From: Candidatus Brocadia sapporoensis
GTDB taxonomy: Bacteria > Planctomycetota > Brocadiia > Brocadiales > Brocadiaceae
Length of the DNA: 64,000 nucleotides
Reading direction: 5' to 3'
Assembly (NCBI RefSeq): GCF_001753675.2
Contig: NZ_MJUW02000108.1
Location: forward strand, 1 to 64,000
The notes below the pieces were generated by a model. It had not been told where the DNA came from. It worked only from the letters and a program-made list of their open reading frames with translations, and did not search any database. The position numbers were made by a program, and so were the translations under genes. This document shows positions 52,069-61,195 of the stretch, one piece after another (positions within the stretch are counted from its first letter, which is position 1; every line of letters starts with the position of its first letter).

Positions 52069-52558
52069 AAGCGGATTTACTATTCTGGAGGTTATGGTCG
52101 CCCTGGCCATTGTGGGAATTTCTATCGGGATTTTTTTTAGTTTGATCGCTAATTCATCAAGATTAAAAGAAAAAATTGATAGACATGCAGAATTATTGCT
52201 TCTTGCCAGAACAAAAACGGAAGAAGCTTTGTTGGGAATCCTTGGAAAAAAATACGAAAAGGGAGATAAGGAAAAAACTTTTGAGGGTACAACAAAGGAT
52301 GGGGTGCAGTGGAAGGTATCGGAGGTAGACGAATATGAAAAAGCAAGGGATACGATCGATTTATATAATAAAACTACCGATAAAGATTCCATGGAAGTTC
52401 CACTCAAAGGAACTACGTTATTAAGCATATTTGTTGGAGGGATACGTATTGAAACGATGTATTTTTCTAAAGAATCTGGTATCTCCCCTGATGAATCAAA
52501 AGACGAAGACTCAGAAGAAAAGGAGAAAATATCAGACCAGATATTTCACCGTAAATGA
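52037..52558 (+). CDS. gspI: Type II secretion minor pseudopilin GspI-like
   Basis: A 173-residue pseudopilin. The prepilin signal KSKSG is cleaved before FTILEVMVALAIVGISIGIF, with the conserved glutamate at +5. The body has RLKEKIDRHAELLLLARTKTEEALLG, typical of GspI, then a weakly conserved soluble domain with a very acidic tail. AAGGGG precedes the start; it overlaps gspD by 32 bases. It belongs to the pseudopilus tip complex with GspJ and GspK. Confidence 0.8.
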   Translation: MKLRNTKAKSKSGFTILEVMVALAIVGISIGIFFSLIANSSRLKEKIDRHAELLLLARTKTEEALLGILGKKYEKGDKEKTFEGTTKDGVQWKVSEVDEYEKARDTIDLYNKTTDKDSMEVPLKGTTLLSIFVGGIRIETMYFSKESGISPDESKDEDSEEKEKISDQIFHRK

Positions 52559-53271
52559 GACAAAAAAAAGGCTTTACTCTATTTGAATTACTTATAGCCC
52601 TTTTCATTGGAACTCTTTTGATAATGGCAGGCTCTTATGCAATACGAATGGGTTTGTTTTCTATGGAAAGGGATGAAACCTGGTTCAATGAATCAACAAA
52701 AGAAAAAGCCGTTTACGATTTCTTCTGGCAACAGGTCTCTTCGCTGTACGTTCAGAATGTACCAAAGAAAAAAATTGGGAATGCTGAAGGAAATGAGAAT
52801 ATTAAAACAAAGGAAAATGTCTATTTTACTGGGAAAAAGGATTTTCTTACCTTTGTATCTCCCCTTTCTTTTACGAGGCACTATGGCCAGGGTTTAACAA
52901 TTGCCAATTATAAAATTAAGGTGAATGATAATGGTCTTTGGGATCTCGTGTACTCAGAACTTAAAGTTAACCCTACGGTATTAATTACCTTATCTGAAGA
53001 ATCAGAAGGTTTGTTACGTGCAGATAAAGATTCTGCCGTATTTTTTAAAGATTGTGATAAAATTTCATTCGCTTATCTTGATACCGTGGATAATGAACTT
53101 GATGACAAAGAAGATATTCAAAAAAAATTTCAGAGTGTTGATGTTATAGAGGGCACAGATTTACAATGGAAAGAAGAAATGAGCAAAAAAGCCCCTCTGG
53201 CGATAAAATTATTGGTGTCAAAATACGGAAAGGAACACGAGCTGGTATCATCAATCATGGTTATGTATTAA
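52555..53271 (+). CDS. gspJ: Type II secretion minor pseudopilin GspJ-like
   Basis: A 238-residue pseudopilin with the prepilin start RQKKG/FTLFELLIALFIGTLLIMAGSYA (+5 Glu). The soluble domain begins RMGLFSMERDETWF as in GspJ. The start ATG overlaps the gspI stop (ATGA). It is longer than GspJ of enterobacteria (about 200). The next gene starts inside its last 100 bases in another frame. Confidence 0.8.
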   Translation: MRQKKGFTLFELLIALFIGTLLIMAGSYAIRMGLFSMERDETWFNESTKEKAVYDFFWQQVSSLYVQNVPKKKIGNAEGNENIKTKENVYFTGKKDFLTFVSPLSFTRHYGQGLTIANYKIKVNDNGLWDLVYSELKVNPTVLITLSEESEGLLRADKDSAVFFKDCDKISFAYLDTVDNELDDKEDIQKKFQSVDVIEGTDLQWKEEMSKKAPLAIKLLVSKYGKEHELVSSIMVMY

Positions 53272-54239
53272 TTTTTAGCCTCTGGGCAATTGTAATTCTT
53301 GGGTTTATTGCGGTAGGCCTTACCCGTAGTACGGGTATTGCTATTAAAACGGAAATTGCTTTTACGGAGCGTGTAAAAAATATCTATGCAGCACGTGGCG
53401 CCTGTATGTATGCAATGCAAAAATTATTGCAGCCAAATGACAGGGAAAGAGATGCGAAAGCCGGTGATAGAGAGGCGCTAAAAAAGAAGAGAGGCGCAGG
53501 AGAAGATGCAAGTCTGCGGGAAAAAAGGAGACACAGCAATTCGTGGGTGCCCAGTAACATTCCGTATTCAATCCAGATAGGAGAGAGAGATTGTAAGGTA
53601 TCCATCAATGATGAAAGTGGAAAATTAAATATAAACAGGATAACGGATGATACGAGAGCCAATTTCATAAAGGTTCTCACTTCTTGTAAGCTCAAAGAAC
53701 ATGAAGCAGAAACCATAACAGATTCTATCCTGGATTGGTTAGATAAGGATGAGTTACATCACATTAATGGTGCAGAAAAAGATTATTATGCCACGTTACC
53801 TGATCCCTATGAACCGAAGAACGGACCCTTTGAGTCACTTGAAGAGCTGACCTTAGTTAAAGGCGTTACTCCACAAATATTTGACTTACTGCGGGACCAT
53901 CTGACAATTTACGGATCAGGGAAGATCAACGTAAATTTTGCATCAAAAGAGGCGCTCCTCTATATACCTGCGATTACAGAAAGGATTGCTGATTTCATAA
54001 TTCAGTTGAGAAATAAACGAGGGAAAATTAAAAAGCTAGATACCTTAAAGGAAATATTCAGGTATTTTGGCATTATTGGAAAGGATTATGAAGCGATTCT
54101 GCAATACATAACGTTGGATAATTCGAATTATATTATGATCAATTCGATCGCTTCTTCAGGAAAAATAAAAAATGGATACAGAGTGCTTGTACTAAAGGGC
54201 ATGGGACATTGTAAAATTCTTGCAACATATCCTGAATAA
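53166..54239 (+). CDS. gspK: Type II secretion pseudopilin GspK-like
   Basis: A 357-residue protein. The hydrophobic N-terminal helix HGYVLIFSLWAIVILGFIAVGL follows a 30-residue basic leader; GspK proteins lack the standard +5 glutamate. The soluble part has INDESGKLNINRIT, DSILDWLDKDELHHINGAEKDYY and a helix-hairpin-helix-like NGPFESLEELTLVKGVTPQIFDLLRDHLTIYGSGKINVNFASKEAL near 215-265, as in GspK. A Lys/Arg/Glu-rich stretch (residues 85-125) interrupts the domain. The start overlaps gspJ by 106 bases, unusually long; a nearer start codon was not found. Confidence 0.82.
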   Translation: MERRNEQKSPSGDKIIGVKIRKGTRAGIINHGYVLIFSLWAIVILGFIAVGLTRSTGIAIKTEIAFTERVKNIYAARGACMYAMQKLLQPNDRERDAKAGDREALKKKRGAGEDASLREKRRHSNSWVPSNIPYSIQIGERDCKVSINDESGKLNINRITDDTRANFIKVLTSCKLKEHEAETITDSILDWLDKDELHHINGAEKDYYATLPDPYEPKNGPFESLEELTLVKGVTPQIFDLLRDHLTIYGSGKINVNFASKEALLYIPAITERIADFIIQLRNKRGKIKKLDTLKEIFRYFGIIGKDYEAILQYITLDNSNYIMINSIASSGKIKNGYRVLVLKGMGHCKILATYPE

Positions 54240-54259
54240 GCTACCTAAATTCTGGAATC

Positions 54260-55525
54260 ATGAAAATACCATTTGCTAGTATATTTTCTCAAAAGGCCAT
54301 GGGTTTATCTCTCCTTGGAAATGACCTTATTATAACGACCATCTGGAAGAAACTTATTGCCTACTCGCATGAAACTGTCAAAATTAATGATTTTATGACT
54401 AAGGATATCATGCAATTAAAACATGCATTTTCCCCAAAAGGAAATTTTGCAGGAGATATTATTCTATCCTTGCCGCGGGAGTTTTCTATTGTCCGGGAAA
54501 TAGAATATCCCCATTCGAATCTGAAGGAGTTACGAGATGCGCTTGCGTACCAACTGGATAGTTTTATTCCTTTTAGTAATGAAGATGTTTATTTTGATCT
54601 TCATTCATTGCATCACAGCAGGCAGGATGCTAAGGTGCTCATTGTAGCTATAAAAAAAATAGAATTGGATGCTATCTTGTCAAGACTACAAGCGATTGAG
54701 ATTGTTCCCGCCCGTGTCATGATCTCTCCTTTTGCTTTTCTCCCTATTCTGGAGGAAAAAAAGGGTCATATCGTTTTGATCAACAAAAATGCGAGGAATT
54801 ACAGCTATAATTTATTTGAAAATAATCATCTGGTATTCTCATCTGTTATGAAAACGGAGGCAGAATTAACCAACCGGATTGAGGCGAACATTCCAGATGA
54901 AATATTGTTGGCAAATGTCAGTAATGATATTTTACCAAACGGAAGCACGATTTCCGCTCAATCATTGGATGAGTATTTGGAATCGTATGGTGCTGCTCTG
55001 TATGGTTTGGCAGAATATCCGTGTAATCTGAGCCTCATTAGGTCATCCAGAAAGAGGTTAAATGTCCAAACTGTTTTAATGTTCTTTTTAATAGGATTCC
55101 TGATATGTTTTGCATTTCTTATTCCTTACATACAGAAGGTGAATAATGTATCGGTATTAAAAACGATCGATACTCAGATTAAAGCAATTAAAAAAGATGT
55201 GACTGCTGTGGAGAAACTTCAGGATCGTATTGCAGTACTTGATAGGGCAGTTGATAATGTTAATAAAATTAAAGAAGACTATATTCCGCGGATTGATGTT
55301 ATTCTGGAATTGGCAAAAGTACTCCCGAATGATGCATGGGTAAAGTCCCTTACTATTGTGGAAAATAGTTTTGAAGTAGAAGGCGATGCAGTGTCGTCAA
55401 CGAATTTAATACCTATCTTGGAAAACTCACCGCTTTTTTCAGGAGTGGGGCTGGCTTCTCCTGTTACAAAAACACAAAGTGGCAGGGAAAAATTCCGGAT
55501 AAAAGGGAATATTCAAAGACAATAA
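54260..55525 (+). CDS. gspL: Type II secretion protein GspL-like (PilM/PilN fusion)
   Basis: A 421-residue inner-membrane component. The cytoplasmic actin-like part (about 1-265) has MGLSLLGNDLIITTIWKK and AYQLDSFIPFSNEDVYFD, as in PilM/GspL. A membrane segment follows (VLMFFLIGFLICFAFLIPYI, about 273-292), then a periplasmic coiled coil and PilN-like fold (DRAVDNVNKIKEDYIPRIDVILELAKVLPNDAWV). GspL recruits the ATPase GspE to the membrane; no gspE lies in this window. It is 20 bases from gspK and three from gspM. Confidence 0.8.
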   Translation: MKIPFASIFSQKAMGLSLLGNDLIITTIWKKLIAYSHETVKINDFMTKDIMQLKHAFSPKGNFAGDIILSLPREFSIVREIEYPHSNLKELRDALAYQLDSFIPFSNEDVYFDLHSLHHSRQDAKVLIVAIKKIELDAILSRLQAIEIVPARVMISPFAFLPILEEKKGHIVLINKNARNYSYNLFENNHLVFSSVMKTEAELTNRIEANIPDEILLANVSNDILPNGSTISAQSLDEYLESYGAALYGLAEYPCNLSLIRSSRKRLNVQTVLMFFLIGFLICFAFLIPYIQKVNNVSVLKTIDTQIKAIKKDVTAVEKLQDRIAVLDRAVDNVNKIKEDYIPRIDVILELAKVLPNDAWVKSLTIVENSFEVEGDAVSSTNLIPILENSPLFSGVGLASPVTKTQSGREKFRIKGNIQRQ

Positions 55526-55528
55526 GAT

Positions 55529-56131
55529 ATGGGAAAATTTCCGGAACTTCTTTATAAAATCAAAATGAGGGAGCGCGTGCTTTTGATTGTAGCCGTCTTC
55601 GTTCTCCTGTTCATAGGTATCGACAGGGCCGTGATTACACCCTTTTTTACATCGATTAATGAAACAAAAGAGAGGCTTGAGACACAAAAACAACTTCTGA
55701 AAAAATATTATTCATTCATAGCAAATAAAAAACAATATGAGACCAGGTTGAATGACCTTGAGCGCTATTATACAGAATATCAAGAAAAATTCCTTTCCGA
55801 GGTAACGGAAGAACTTGCCTCTGCAAAATTACAAGAAATTATAAATAACCTGGCCAACAAGAACGGACTTGTCGTATCAAGAAGCACAGCTTTAAAAAAA
55901 GAGATAATTAACAAAAAACCATATCTTATTGTGCTATCCATTAATTTTGAAATAAGTAATCTGGATAGTTCCCTGAAACTCCAGAATTTTCTCTATGATA
56001 TAGAATATAACAACGAGAAACTGCTTTTTCTCGATAATCTTAAAATAAAAACCCTGGGGTTAAATGTTGTAAAAGGCGCTACTATTTCTTCCACGTTGAT
56101 GGCTATTGCTTCAATCGAAAAAAAGTCGTGA
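55529..56131 (+). CDS. gspM: Type II secretion protein GspM-like (PilO-like)
   Basis: A 200-residue bitopic protein: a short cytoplasmic start, one membrane helix (VLLIVAVFVLLFIGIDRAVI, about 18-37), a coiled coil (NETKERLETQKQLLKKYYSFI) and a ferredoxin-like periplasmic domain. Similarity to GspM is only in layout, size and position between gspL and gspC. GspM and GspL form an inner-membrane dimer that organises the assembly platform. Confidence 0.7.
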   Translation: MGKFPELLYKIKMRERVLLIVAVFVLLFIGIDRAVITPFFTSINETKERLETQKQLLKKYYSFIANKKQYETRLNDLERYYTEYQEKFLSEVTEELASAKLQEIINNLANKNGLVVSRSTALKKEIINKKPYLIVLSINFEISNLDSSLKLQNFLYDIEYNNEKLLFLDNLKIKTLGLNVVKGATISSTLMAIASIEKKS

Positions 56132-56135
56132 TTTT

Positions 56136-56762
56136 ATGAAGTCTCTGAATAAAAAAGTATTGTGGGTTGCTTTTGAATCATTCAGTAAAAAGATAAAGCA
56201 ATGGAAGCATTATCTGCCGATTATAAATCTGTTTTTATTTACTAGTGTTGTAAGCCTTGCAATTCTCTGCGTATTTCTCGTGTATCATCCTCCCGAAATT
56301 AACAAGATTCCTGACAAGGAGGATGGTGGAATGCCTGTAAAGAATAATCTGTTGCCTTCCCTCCGGTCGGATACTAAACCAATAAATAATTATGAGCTTA
56401 TATTATCAAACAACCCTTTCTCTCCGAACCGTACTGTCTGGACTCCGTTCGATATAAAGACAGAGGTAAAGGCAGAACAAAGACAAGTGGTGGAAGGGGT
56501 TGGACAACCGTTAGAAAATCAACAAAAACCAAGGGGAATACCAAAAAAAATTATCTTACGGGGAATCCTGATTCTCGGAAATACGCGAAAGGCTCTTATT
56601 GAAAACCCGGATCTGACAGCCAGTAAAAAACCGTTTATCTTTGTAGAAGAAGGCGAGGAAATCGCAGAATATAGAGTAAAAACAATAGAACCGGATCAAG
56701 TAAAGCTTGATTGGTATGGCGAGGAACAGGTTGTAGTCATGAGATCGAACATTAAAAAATAA
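56136..56762 (+). CDS. gspC: Type II secretion protein GspC-like
   Basis: A 208-residue bitopic protein. The membrane helix INLFLFTSVVSLAILCVFLVY is followed by a homology-region-like domain: IILRGILILGNTRKALIEN and FVEEGEEIAEYRVKTIEPDQVKL, the pattern of the GspC HR domain (LxGxxxxxxxxxAIIExxx and GxxIxgxxvxxIxxdxV). There is no C-terminal PDZ or coiled-coil domain. GspC bridges the inner platform and secretin. ATG 56136 starts five bases after the gspM stop; a TTG 30 bases earlier is less likely. Its position near the end of the operon is unusual, as gspC normally leads. Confidence 0.75.
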   Translation: MKSLNKKVLWVAFESFSKKIKQWKHYLPIINLFLFTSVVSLAILCVFLVYHPPEINKIPDKEDGGMPVKNNLLPSLRSDTKPINNYELILSNNPFSPNRTVWTPFDIKTEVKAEQRQVVEGVGQPLENQQKPRGIPKKIILRGILILGNTRKALIENPDLTASKKPFIFVEEGEEIAEYRVKTIEPDQVKLDWYGEEQVVVMRSNIKK

Positions 56763-56768
56763 ACGTTT

Positions 56769-57971
56769 ATGAGTATTTTTCGATATAAATTATTAACCGT
56801 ATCCAGCGGTATTGTGGAAGGAGAAAAAGAAGCGCTGAGTAAGATAGACCTGATTAACGAACTCCGTAAATCAGGACACATTATTTTGCATATTCAGCAG
56901 GCAGATAAAAATAAAAAATTTGGATTTTTCCTGAACCGTGTGAATAAAAAAGCTGTCTTGCCTTTCACCCAGGAGCTTGCTACCCTGCTCGATGGTGGTG
57001 TGCCTCTTGACAAAAGTTTATCCATTCTATTGTCCGGACAAAGCAAGAATATGATTAGGGATGTTATTGAGGATTTGCTAAATGGGATTAAGTCCGGAAA
57101 ATCCTTTGCCGAAACACTCACGAATCATGTTAAGCTTTTCTCCAGTGTTTATATCAATATGGTGCGTGCCGGAGAAGAAGGTGGGGTGTTGCCGCAAGTA
57201 CTCAAGAGATTGGGGGTGTTTCAGGAAAGGTTGCAGAAAGTACGCGGTGAAATTATTTCTGCAATGATTTATCCTCTTTTGCTAAGCATCACGGGTCTTG
57301 TGTGTGTGGGAGCGCTTATTGTGTATGTTATTCCTAAGTTTGCGCAGATCTTTGAGGGTATGGGCATTTCCCTTCCTTTTTCGACCATGATACTCATGGG
57401 TATAAGCAAATATTCTATTCGATACGGTTGGGTTTTCATCCTTGTAGCAGTGATTGCGTTCTTTTCTTATAAAAAAGCAATGAAGGATAACCATGTTGCT
57501 ATAAAATTAGATCAAAAGAAGTTACAATTGCCGTTTATTGGTAATCTTTTGTGGAAAATGCAGATATCAAGATTTGCCAGAACCCTTGGCACTTTATTGG
57601 AAAACGGTGTGCCATTATTAAAATCGATGGATATTGTTAAAGATGTATTATCCAATCGGTATCTCGCTGACATTTCAGGAAATGTAAAAGCAAGCGTAAA
57701 AGAAGGAGCAGGACTTACCATATCTCTTGCAAAAAGAGGTTTCTTGCCTGAAATTGCCGTCCACTTGCTGAAAGTAGGAGAAGAAACGGGAAATTTGGAC
57801 CGAATGCTTTTAAAAGTTGCAGATAATTTCGATGCCGAAGTTGAACAACGAATGAAGCGTCTGGTGACCTTAGTCGAACCTGTACTTATCTTGCTGATGG
57901 GGGCAGTTATTGGTGTTGTTGTAATTTCTATGTTGACGGCAATCCTTAGTGTGAATGATCTACGATTTTGA
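56769..57971 (+). CDS. gspF: Type II secretion inner-membrane platform protein GspF
   Basis: A 400-residue membrane protein with two repeats of the GspF domain: LPFTQELATLLDGGVPLDKSLSIL near 61-84 with VYINMVRAGEEGGVLPQVLKRLGVFQER near 126-153, and ISRFARTLGTLLENGVPLLKSMDIV near 264-288 with VHLLKVGEETGNLDRMLLKVADNFDAEVEQRMKRLVTLVEPVLILLMGAVIGVVVISML near 331-390. Three membrane segments follow the known topology. The N-terminal region, about 60 residues, binds GspE. It starts six bases after gspC and overlaps the next gene by four bases. Confidence 0.93.
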   Translation: MSIFRYKLLTVSSGIVEGEKEALSKIDLINELRKSGHIILHIQQADKNKKFGFFLNRVNKKAVLPFTQELATLLDGGVPLDKSLSILLSGQSKNMIRDVIEDLLNGIKSGKSFAETLTNHVKLFSSVYINMVRAGEEGGVLPQVLKRLGVFQERLQKVRGEIISAMIYPLLLSITGLVCVGALIVYVIPKFAQIFEGMGISLPFSTMILMGISKYSIRYGWVFILVAVIAFFSYKKAMKDNHVAIKLDQKKLQLPFIGNLLWKMQISRFARTLGTLLENGVPLLKSMDIVKDVLSNRYLADISGNVKASVKEGAGLTISLAKRGFLPEIAVHLLKVGEETGNLDRMLLKVADNFDAEVEQRMKRLVTLVEPVLILLMGAVIGVVVISMLTAILSVNDLRF

Positions 57972-58711
57972 AGAATGTTCAAATTGAAGAATGCTACATA
58001 TCCATAATAATTCCGGCTTACAATGAGGAAAAGAGATTATTACGTACCCTTAACAAAATTTGTGCGTATTTTTCTCAGCAGGATTTTATCTGCGAAATTA
58101 TTGTTGTAGATGACGGTTCTACGGATAATACTTCTCAAGTAATAAGGAATTTTGCGCTTTCAAACAATCACGTAGTAGTCTTAACAAACGAACAGAACAG
58201 CGGTAAGGGTTATTCCGTGAGAAAAGGTATGTTGTCTGCAAAGGGCAAATATGTTTTTTTTACTGACGCAGATCTTTCTACCCCGATTGAGGAGATAGAA
58301 AAGTGCCTGCCGTATCTTACCCATGATTATGATGTGGTTATCGGATCACGAAGCATGCCCGAATCCAACATCCTGATTCATCAGCCCTGGTACCGTGAAA
58401 AGATGGGGAAGATCTTTAATGTTATAGTGAATGCGGTGTTGCTCAAGGGAATTGTAGATACGCAATGTGGATTTAAAGGATTCAGACGAGAGATTGTTGA
58501 AAAAGTTTTTAGCAGGTGCAGCATTGATGGTTTTTCATTTGATGTGGAAGTTCTTTATTTATCACGAAAATTTAATTTTAAGATAAAGGAAATTCCCATT
58601 CGATGGGAAAATTCTGCTTTAAGCAAGGTAAATCCAATCAAAGATTCTCTTCAGATGTTTAAGGATCTGTTCCGAATAAAAATCAAAGATTTAAAAGGAT
58701 ACTATCGGTAA
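57968..58711 (+). CDS. Family 2 glycosyltransferase, Alg5-like (polyprenyl-phosphate glucosyltransferase)
   Basis: A 247-residue enzyme of the DPM1/ALG5 class that moves a hexose from a nucleotide sugar to a polyprenyl phosphate. IIIPAYNEEKRLLRTL near 13-28, EIIVVDDGSTDNTS near 44-57, NSGKGYSVRKGML near 78-90, the metal-binding FFTDADLSTP near 97-106, IGSRSMPES and DTQCGFKGFRREIVEKVF near 159-176 are Alg5 hallmarks. No membrane helix is seen. The start is TTG 57968, overlapping the gspF stop. It is the last gene of the operon, before two convergent membrane glycosyltransferase genes whose lipid-linked sugar donor it may make. Confidence 0.85.
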   Translation: MKNVQIEECYISIIIPAYNEEKRLLRTLNKICAYFSQQDFICEIIVVDDGSTDNTSQVIRNFALSNNHVVVLTNEQNSGKGYSVRKGMLSAKGKYVFFTDADLSTPIEEIEKCLPYLTHDYDVVIGSRSMPESNILIHQPWYREKMGKIFNVIVNAVLLKGIVDTQCGFKGFRREIVEKVFSRCSIDGFSFDVEVLYLSRKFNFKIKEIPIRWENSALSKVNPIKDSLQMFKDLFRIKIKDLKGYYR

Positions 58712-58713
58712 CG

Positions 58714-60708
58714 TTACCTTTTATGGAATAGAATCTGACCCGGGACGAGAGATTCTTTTTCTCCCGGTGGTGTCCATAAAAATTCCATAATAGCGCCTCC
58801 TCCCCCATCAAAATATTTTATTCGCACAGGATGAAAACCCTCATCAAGAGGTATAACGCCGGAAATGTACCTTGTTGCATGAATATCGTCGTTATCAACG
58901 ACCATGTTCCCATCGATGTAAACTACAGAACCGTCATCTGATCTTGTTGCAAATTGATAAACCCCTTTTTGAGTAATGGAGAGGTACCCCTCCCATTCGA
59001 TACCAAAGGGGGATCTATAAGGCTTTTTTGTCTCGTCATTATAGATAAAGGAAACGGAATCTTTTTCCACCCGTGACGAAAAAGGTGTTCCGATACACTC
59101 TATATTATAATAGTATTTTGCAATTAATCCCCGTTCCAGTTCTTTCTCTGAAATTTTAGCAAGTGACGGAGTATTTGTCTTTGCGGTTATTTCTTTTCCA
59201 AATCCAGTTTCATATAAACCCTGTTGTATATACGCTGTGAGCCAGACGCCCGGCCGCAGTGCGAAACGTTCTTTCTTGTAATTCCCCTTTAATTTTTTCT
59301 TTAATTCCGTTTCACTGGTTTTGTCAACGATAATGACCGGGGCATTAGGATTTTCAATAATACCGCCCCAGAATTTTGCATTCTTGTATTCTCTGAGATA
59401 CCAGGGCAACGGCCAGTATTCTCTCGAAACGACGTTGATGGCCATATTCTGCCCGCAGGTATTCGATAAGGATTTTAATCTGTCTAGTAAATTATAAATA
59501 TCCCTCTTGGTTTGAACATAGACAAGTTCATACCGTTCATCATCGTAATTGTTAAAATTCAGCATAAGAGACTGGTAACAGGAAAAACCAAAAATACCAA
59601 TGAAGAGAGGGTAAAAGATTGCATAATGCCATTTCTCTTTCATCATTCCGAATATCGAATTTACAAAAATTCCTCCCATAATAGAAAGTGGAAGTAAGAT
59701 ATTTAAAATCAGCCAGGGCGTTTTGTAGGGTATAAGGGAATAGGTTACGTAAATGAGAATAGCCCATGCCGCAATGAAAACCGTAAATTTGTTGCCATGA
59801 CGGAATGAATAGTAAAATCCAGCAATTCCTAAAGCCAGTGTTGGAAATTCAAATTTATAAAGTAACTTAAAATAGTAAAAAAACGGTTTGGTATGTCCAC
59901 CGCTGTGTGTGCCGGTTTTTGTCCATATCTTCAGGGTAGTTAAAATGCTCTTGATGCCTGAATAATAGGTAAAAAACGATGAATAAAACAAGAAGGTAAT
60001 CAGAATGAGTATTCCTACGCTGATACCCACAGCGTATCTGTTTTTCTTACAATGATTCGCAAATGCTGTAAAGGTGTCTTTACAGTACAAAAACCTGACA
60101 CCTTTCGATAAGGAAATCATTTCATAGCAATACGCAAAGGCTAAGGACAATGCGTAAACAGCAAAAGTAAGGATATATGTTTCTTTTATCGTTATGACAA
60201 ATGCAATGCTTGTTGCAGCAAAATAGATATACCGTGATTTCTTTGTTTCCGTGTAAAGGAAAAAAGAAACCACTACAGCCAGGGAAAAGAAAACCAGATA
60301 AATTTCGTGGATAGTATCTCTTGAGAAGAATGCGTTTGCAGGGGAGATGGCAACTAACAGTCCTGTTGTCAGGAGGCCCATCGTACCTAATCGTCTCCGT
60401 AGCGGAAAGAATAAAGCCACAATCATGACCCCGAACAATGCGGGCATTAACCGGAAAGTAAAATCTGAAATACCAAAGAGGTAAAATGGGATTAAACCAA
60501 TATAATAGAGAAAGGGACCGTGATAATTGGCAGGATCATAATGATAATAGTTTCTGTCGAACAAATTGAGCAGAAAAAAACTGTTTACTCCTTCGTCTGA
60601 ATGAAAAGGTCTGAGGCCAATGTCCCAGAAACGGAGAAAAGACGCAATGAAAACGGGCACAAAAAAGGCAATAAGTAGTGTAATTTTTTGAATTCGTTTT
60701 TCTTTCAT
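58714..60708 (-). CDS. Membrane glycosyltransferase (Agl23/GT39-like) with C-terminal PA14 domain
   Basis: A 664-residue protein. Residues 1-385 are a polytopic domain, and its first loop FHSDEGVNSFFLLNLFDRNYYHYDPANYHGPFLYYIG carries the acidic DE and a YDPxxxHGPFxYY block typical of the TIGR03663 (Agl23) and GT39-type mannosyltransferases that use lipid-linked sugars. A soluble region follows. Residues about 525-660 are a PA14 domain (AKYYYNIECIGTPF, GVYQFATRSDDGSVVYIDG, VRIKYFDGGGGAIMEFLW), a carbohydrate-binding beta fold expected outside the membrane. PA14 is not usual in this enzyme class. The PA14 part is closely similar to that of the protein at 61196. Confidence 0.82.
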   Translation of the reverse strand: MKEKRIQKITLLIAFFVPVFIASFLRFWDIGLRPFHSDEGVNSFFLLNLFDRNYYHYDPANYHGPFLYYIGLIPFYLFGISDFTFRLMPALFGVMIVALFFPLRRRLGTMGLLTTGLLVAISPANAFFSRDTIHEIYLVFFSLAVVVSFFLYTETKKSRYIYFAATSIAFVITIKETYILTFAVYALSLAFAYCYEMISLSKGVRFLYCKDTFTAFANHCKKNRYAVGISVGILILITFLFYSSFFTYYSGIKSILTTLKIWTKTGTHSGGHTKPFFYYFKLLYKFEFPTLALGIAGFYYSFRHGNKFTVFIAAWAILIYVTYSLIPYKTPWLILNILLPLSIMGGIFVNSIFGMMKEKWHYAIFYPLFIGIFGFSCYQSLMLNFNNYDDERYELVYVQTKRDIYNLLDRLKSLSNTCGQNMAINVVSREYWPLPWYLREYKNAKFWGGIIENPNAPVIIVDKTSETELKKKLKGNYKKERFALRPGVWLTAYIQQGLYETGFGKEITAKTNTPSLAKISEKELERGLIAKYYYNIECIGTPFSSRVEKDSVSFIYNDETKKPYRSPFGIEWEGYLSITQKGVYQFATRSDDGSVVYIDGNMVVDNDDIHATRYISGVIPLDEGFHPVRIKYFDGGGGAIMEFLWTPPGEKESLVPGQILFHKR

Positions 60709-60723
60709 GGTTTGAAGGCAAGG

Positions 60724-60751
60724 GATTAAAGATTAAAGATTAAAGATTAAA
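60724..60751. repeat. Tandem repeat, GATTAAA x4
   Basis: Four perfect head-to-tail copies of a seven-base unit, with a fifth partial copy, between the Agl23-like gene start (60708) and the four-helix-bundle gene end (60763). Copy number could vary between strains. Confidence 0.7.
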
Positions 60752-60762
60752 GAAAAATAATT

Positions 60763-61179
60763 CTATTGTTGTTTGGTTTTTGATGCAATTGAACGCGTAA
60801 CGAGGGTTATTTCTTTTGATTCCTGGATTACATACCTGCGTGTATCTTCGTTTCCCAGGTGGAGTTTGTTTATAACCTTATACCAAAAACGGGTTTCCCG
60901 TGATTCCCTCAAGCTTATTGCTACTCTTGCATGGAATTCCCTTGGTATTGATGCCTGACTTTTTTCATAAATAGCGCCAATTGAAGTAGCAGCTTTTGAG
61001 AATTGGTAACGAAACACGCCATATTCCTTTCTGCAAGGAGAAGTTTCTAAGAATTTAATAGCATTTACCGTAAAATTAACTAAGCGTTCTTTCAAATCAA
61101 TTTTATAGTTTTCCGCCGTATCTAAAATAATCAATTCCCCACTTTTAATTTCAATATTCTGTTTCATTGACAATCCCAT
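60763..61179 (-). CDS. Four-helix-bundle protein (S23/TIGR02436 family)
   Basis: A 138-residue (or 134 from ATG 61167) all-helical protein of the 'four helix bundle / 23S rRNA intervening-sequence' family. Blocks YQFSKAATSIGAIYEKSQAS and FHARVAISLRESRETRFWY are characteristic. Family members are often encoded within 23S rRNA intervening sequences or beside mobile or variable loci; the molecular role is unknown. Ribosome site AGAGGG lies at 61183-61188. It separates the two PA14-tailed glycosyltransferase genes on the same strand. Confidence 0.85.
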   Translation of the reverse strand: MGLSMKQNIEIKSGELIILDTAENYKIDLKERLVNFTVNAIKFLETSPCRKEYGVFRYQFSKAATSIGAIYEKSQASIPREFHARVAISLRESRETRFWYKVINKLHLGNEDTRRYVIQESKEITLVTRSIASKTKQQ

Positions 61180-61195
61180 TTCCCTCTTTTTAACT

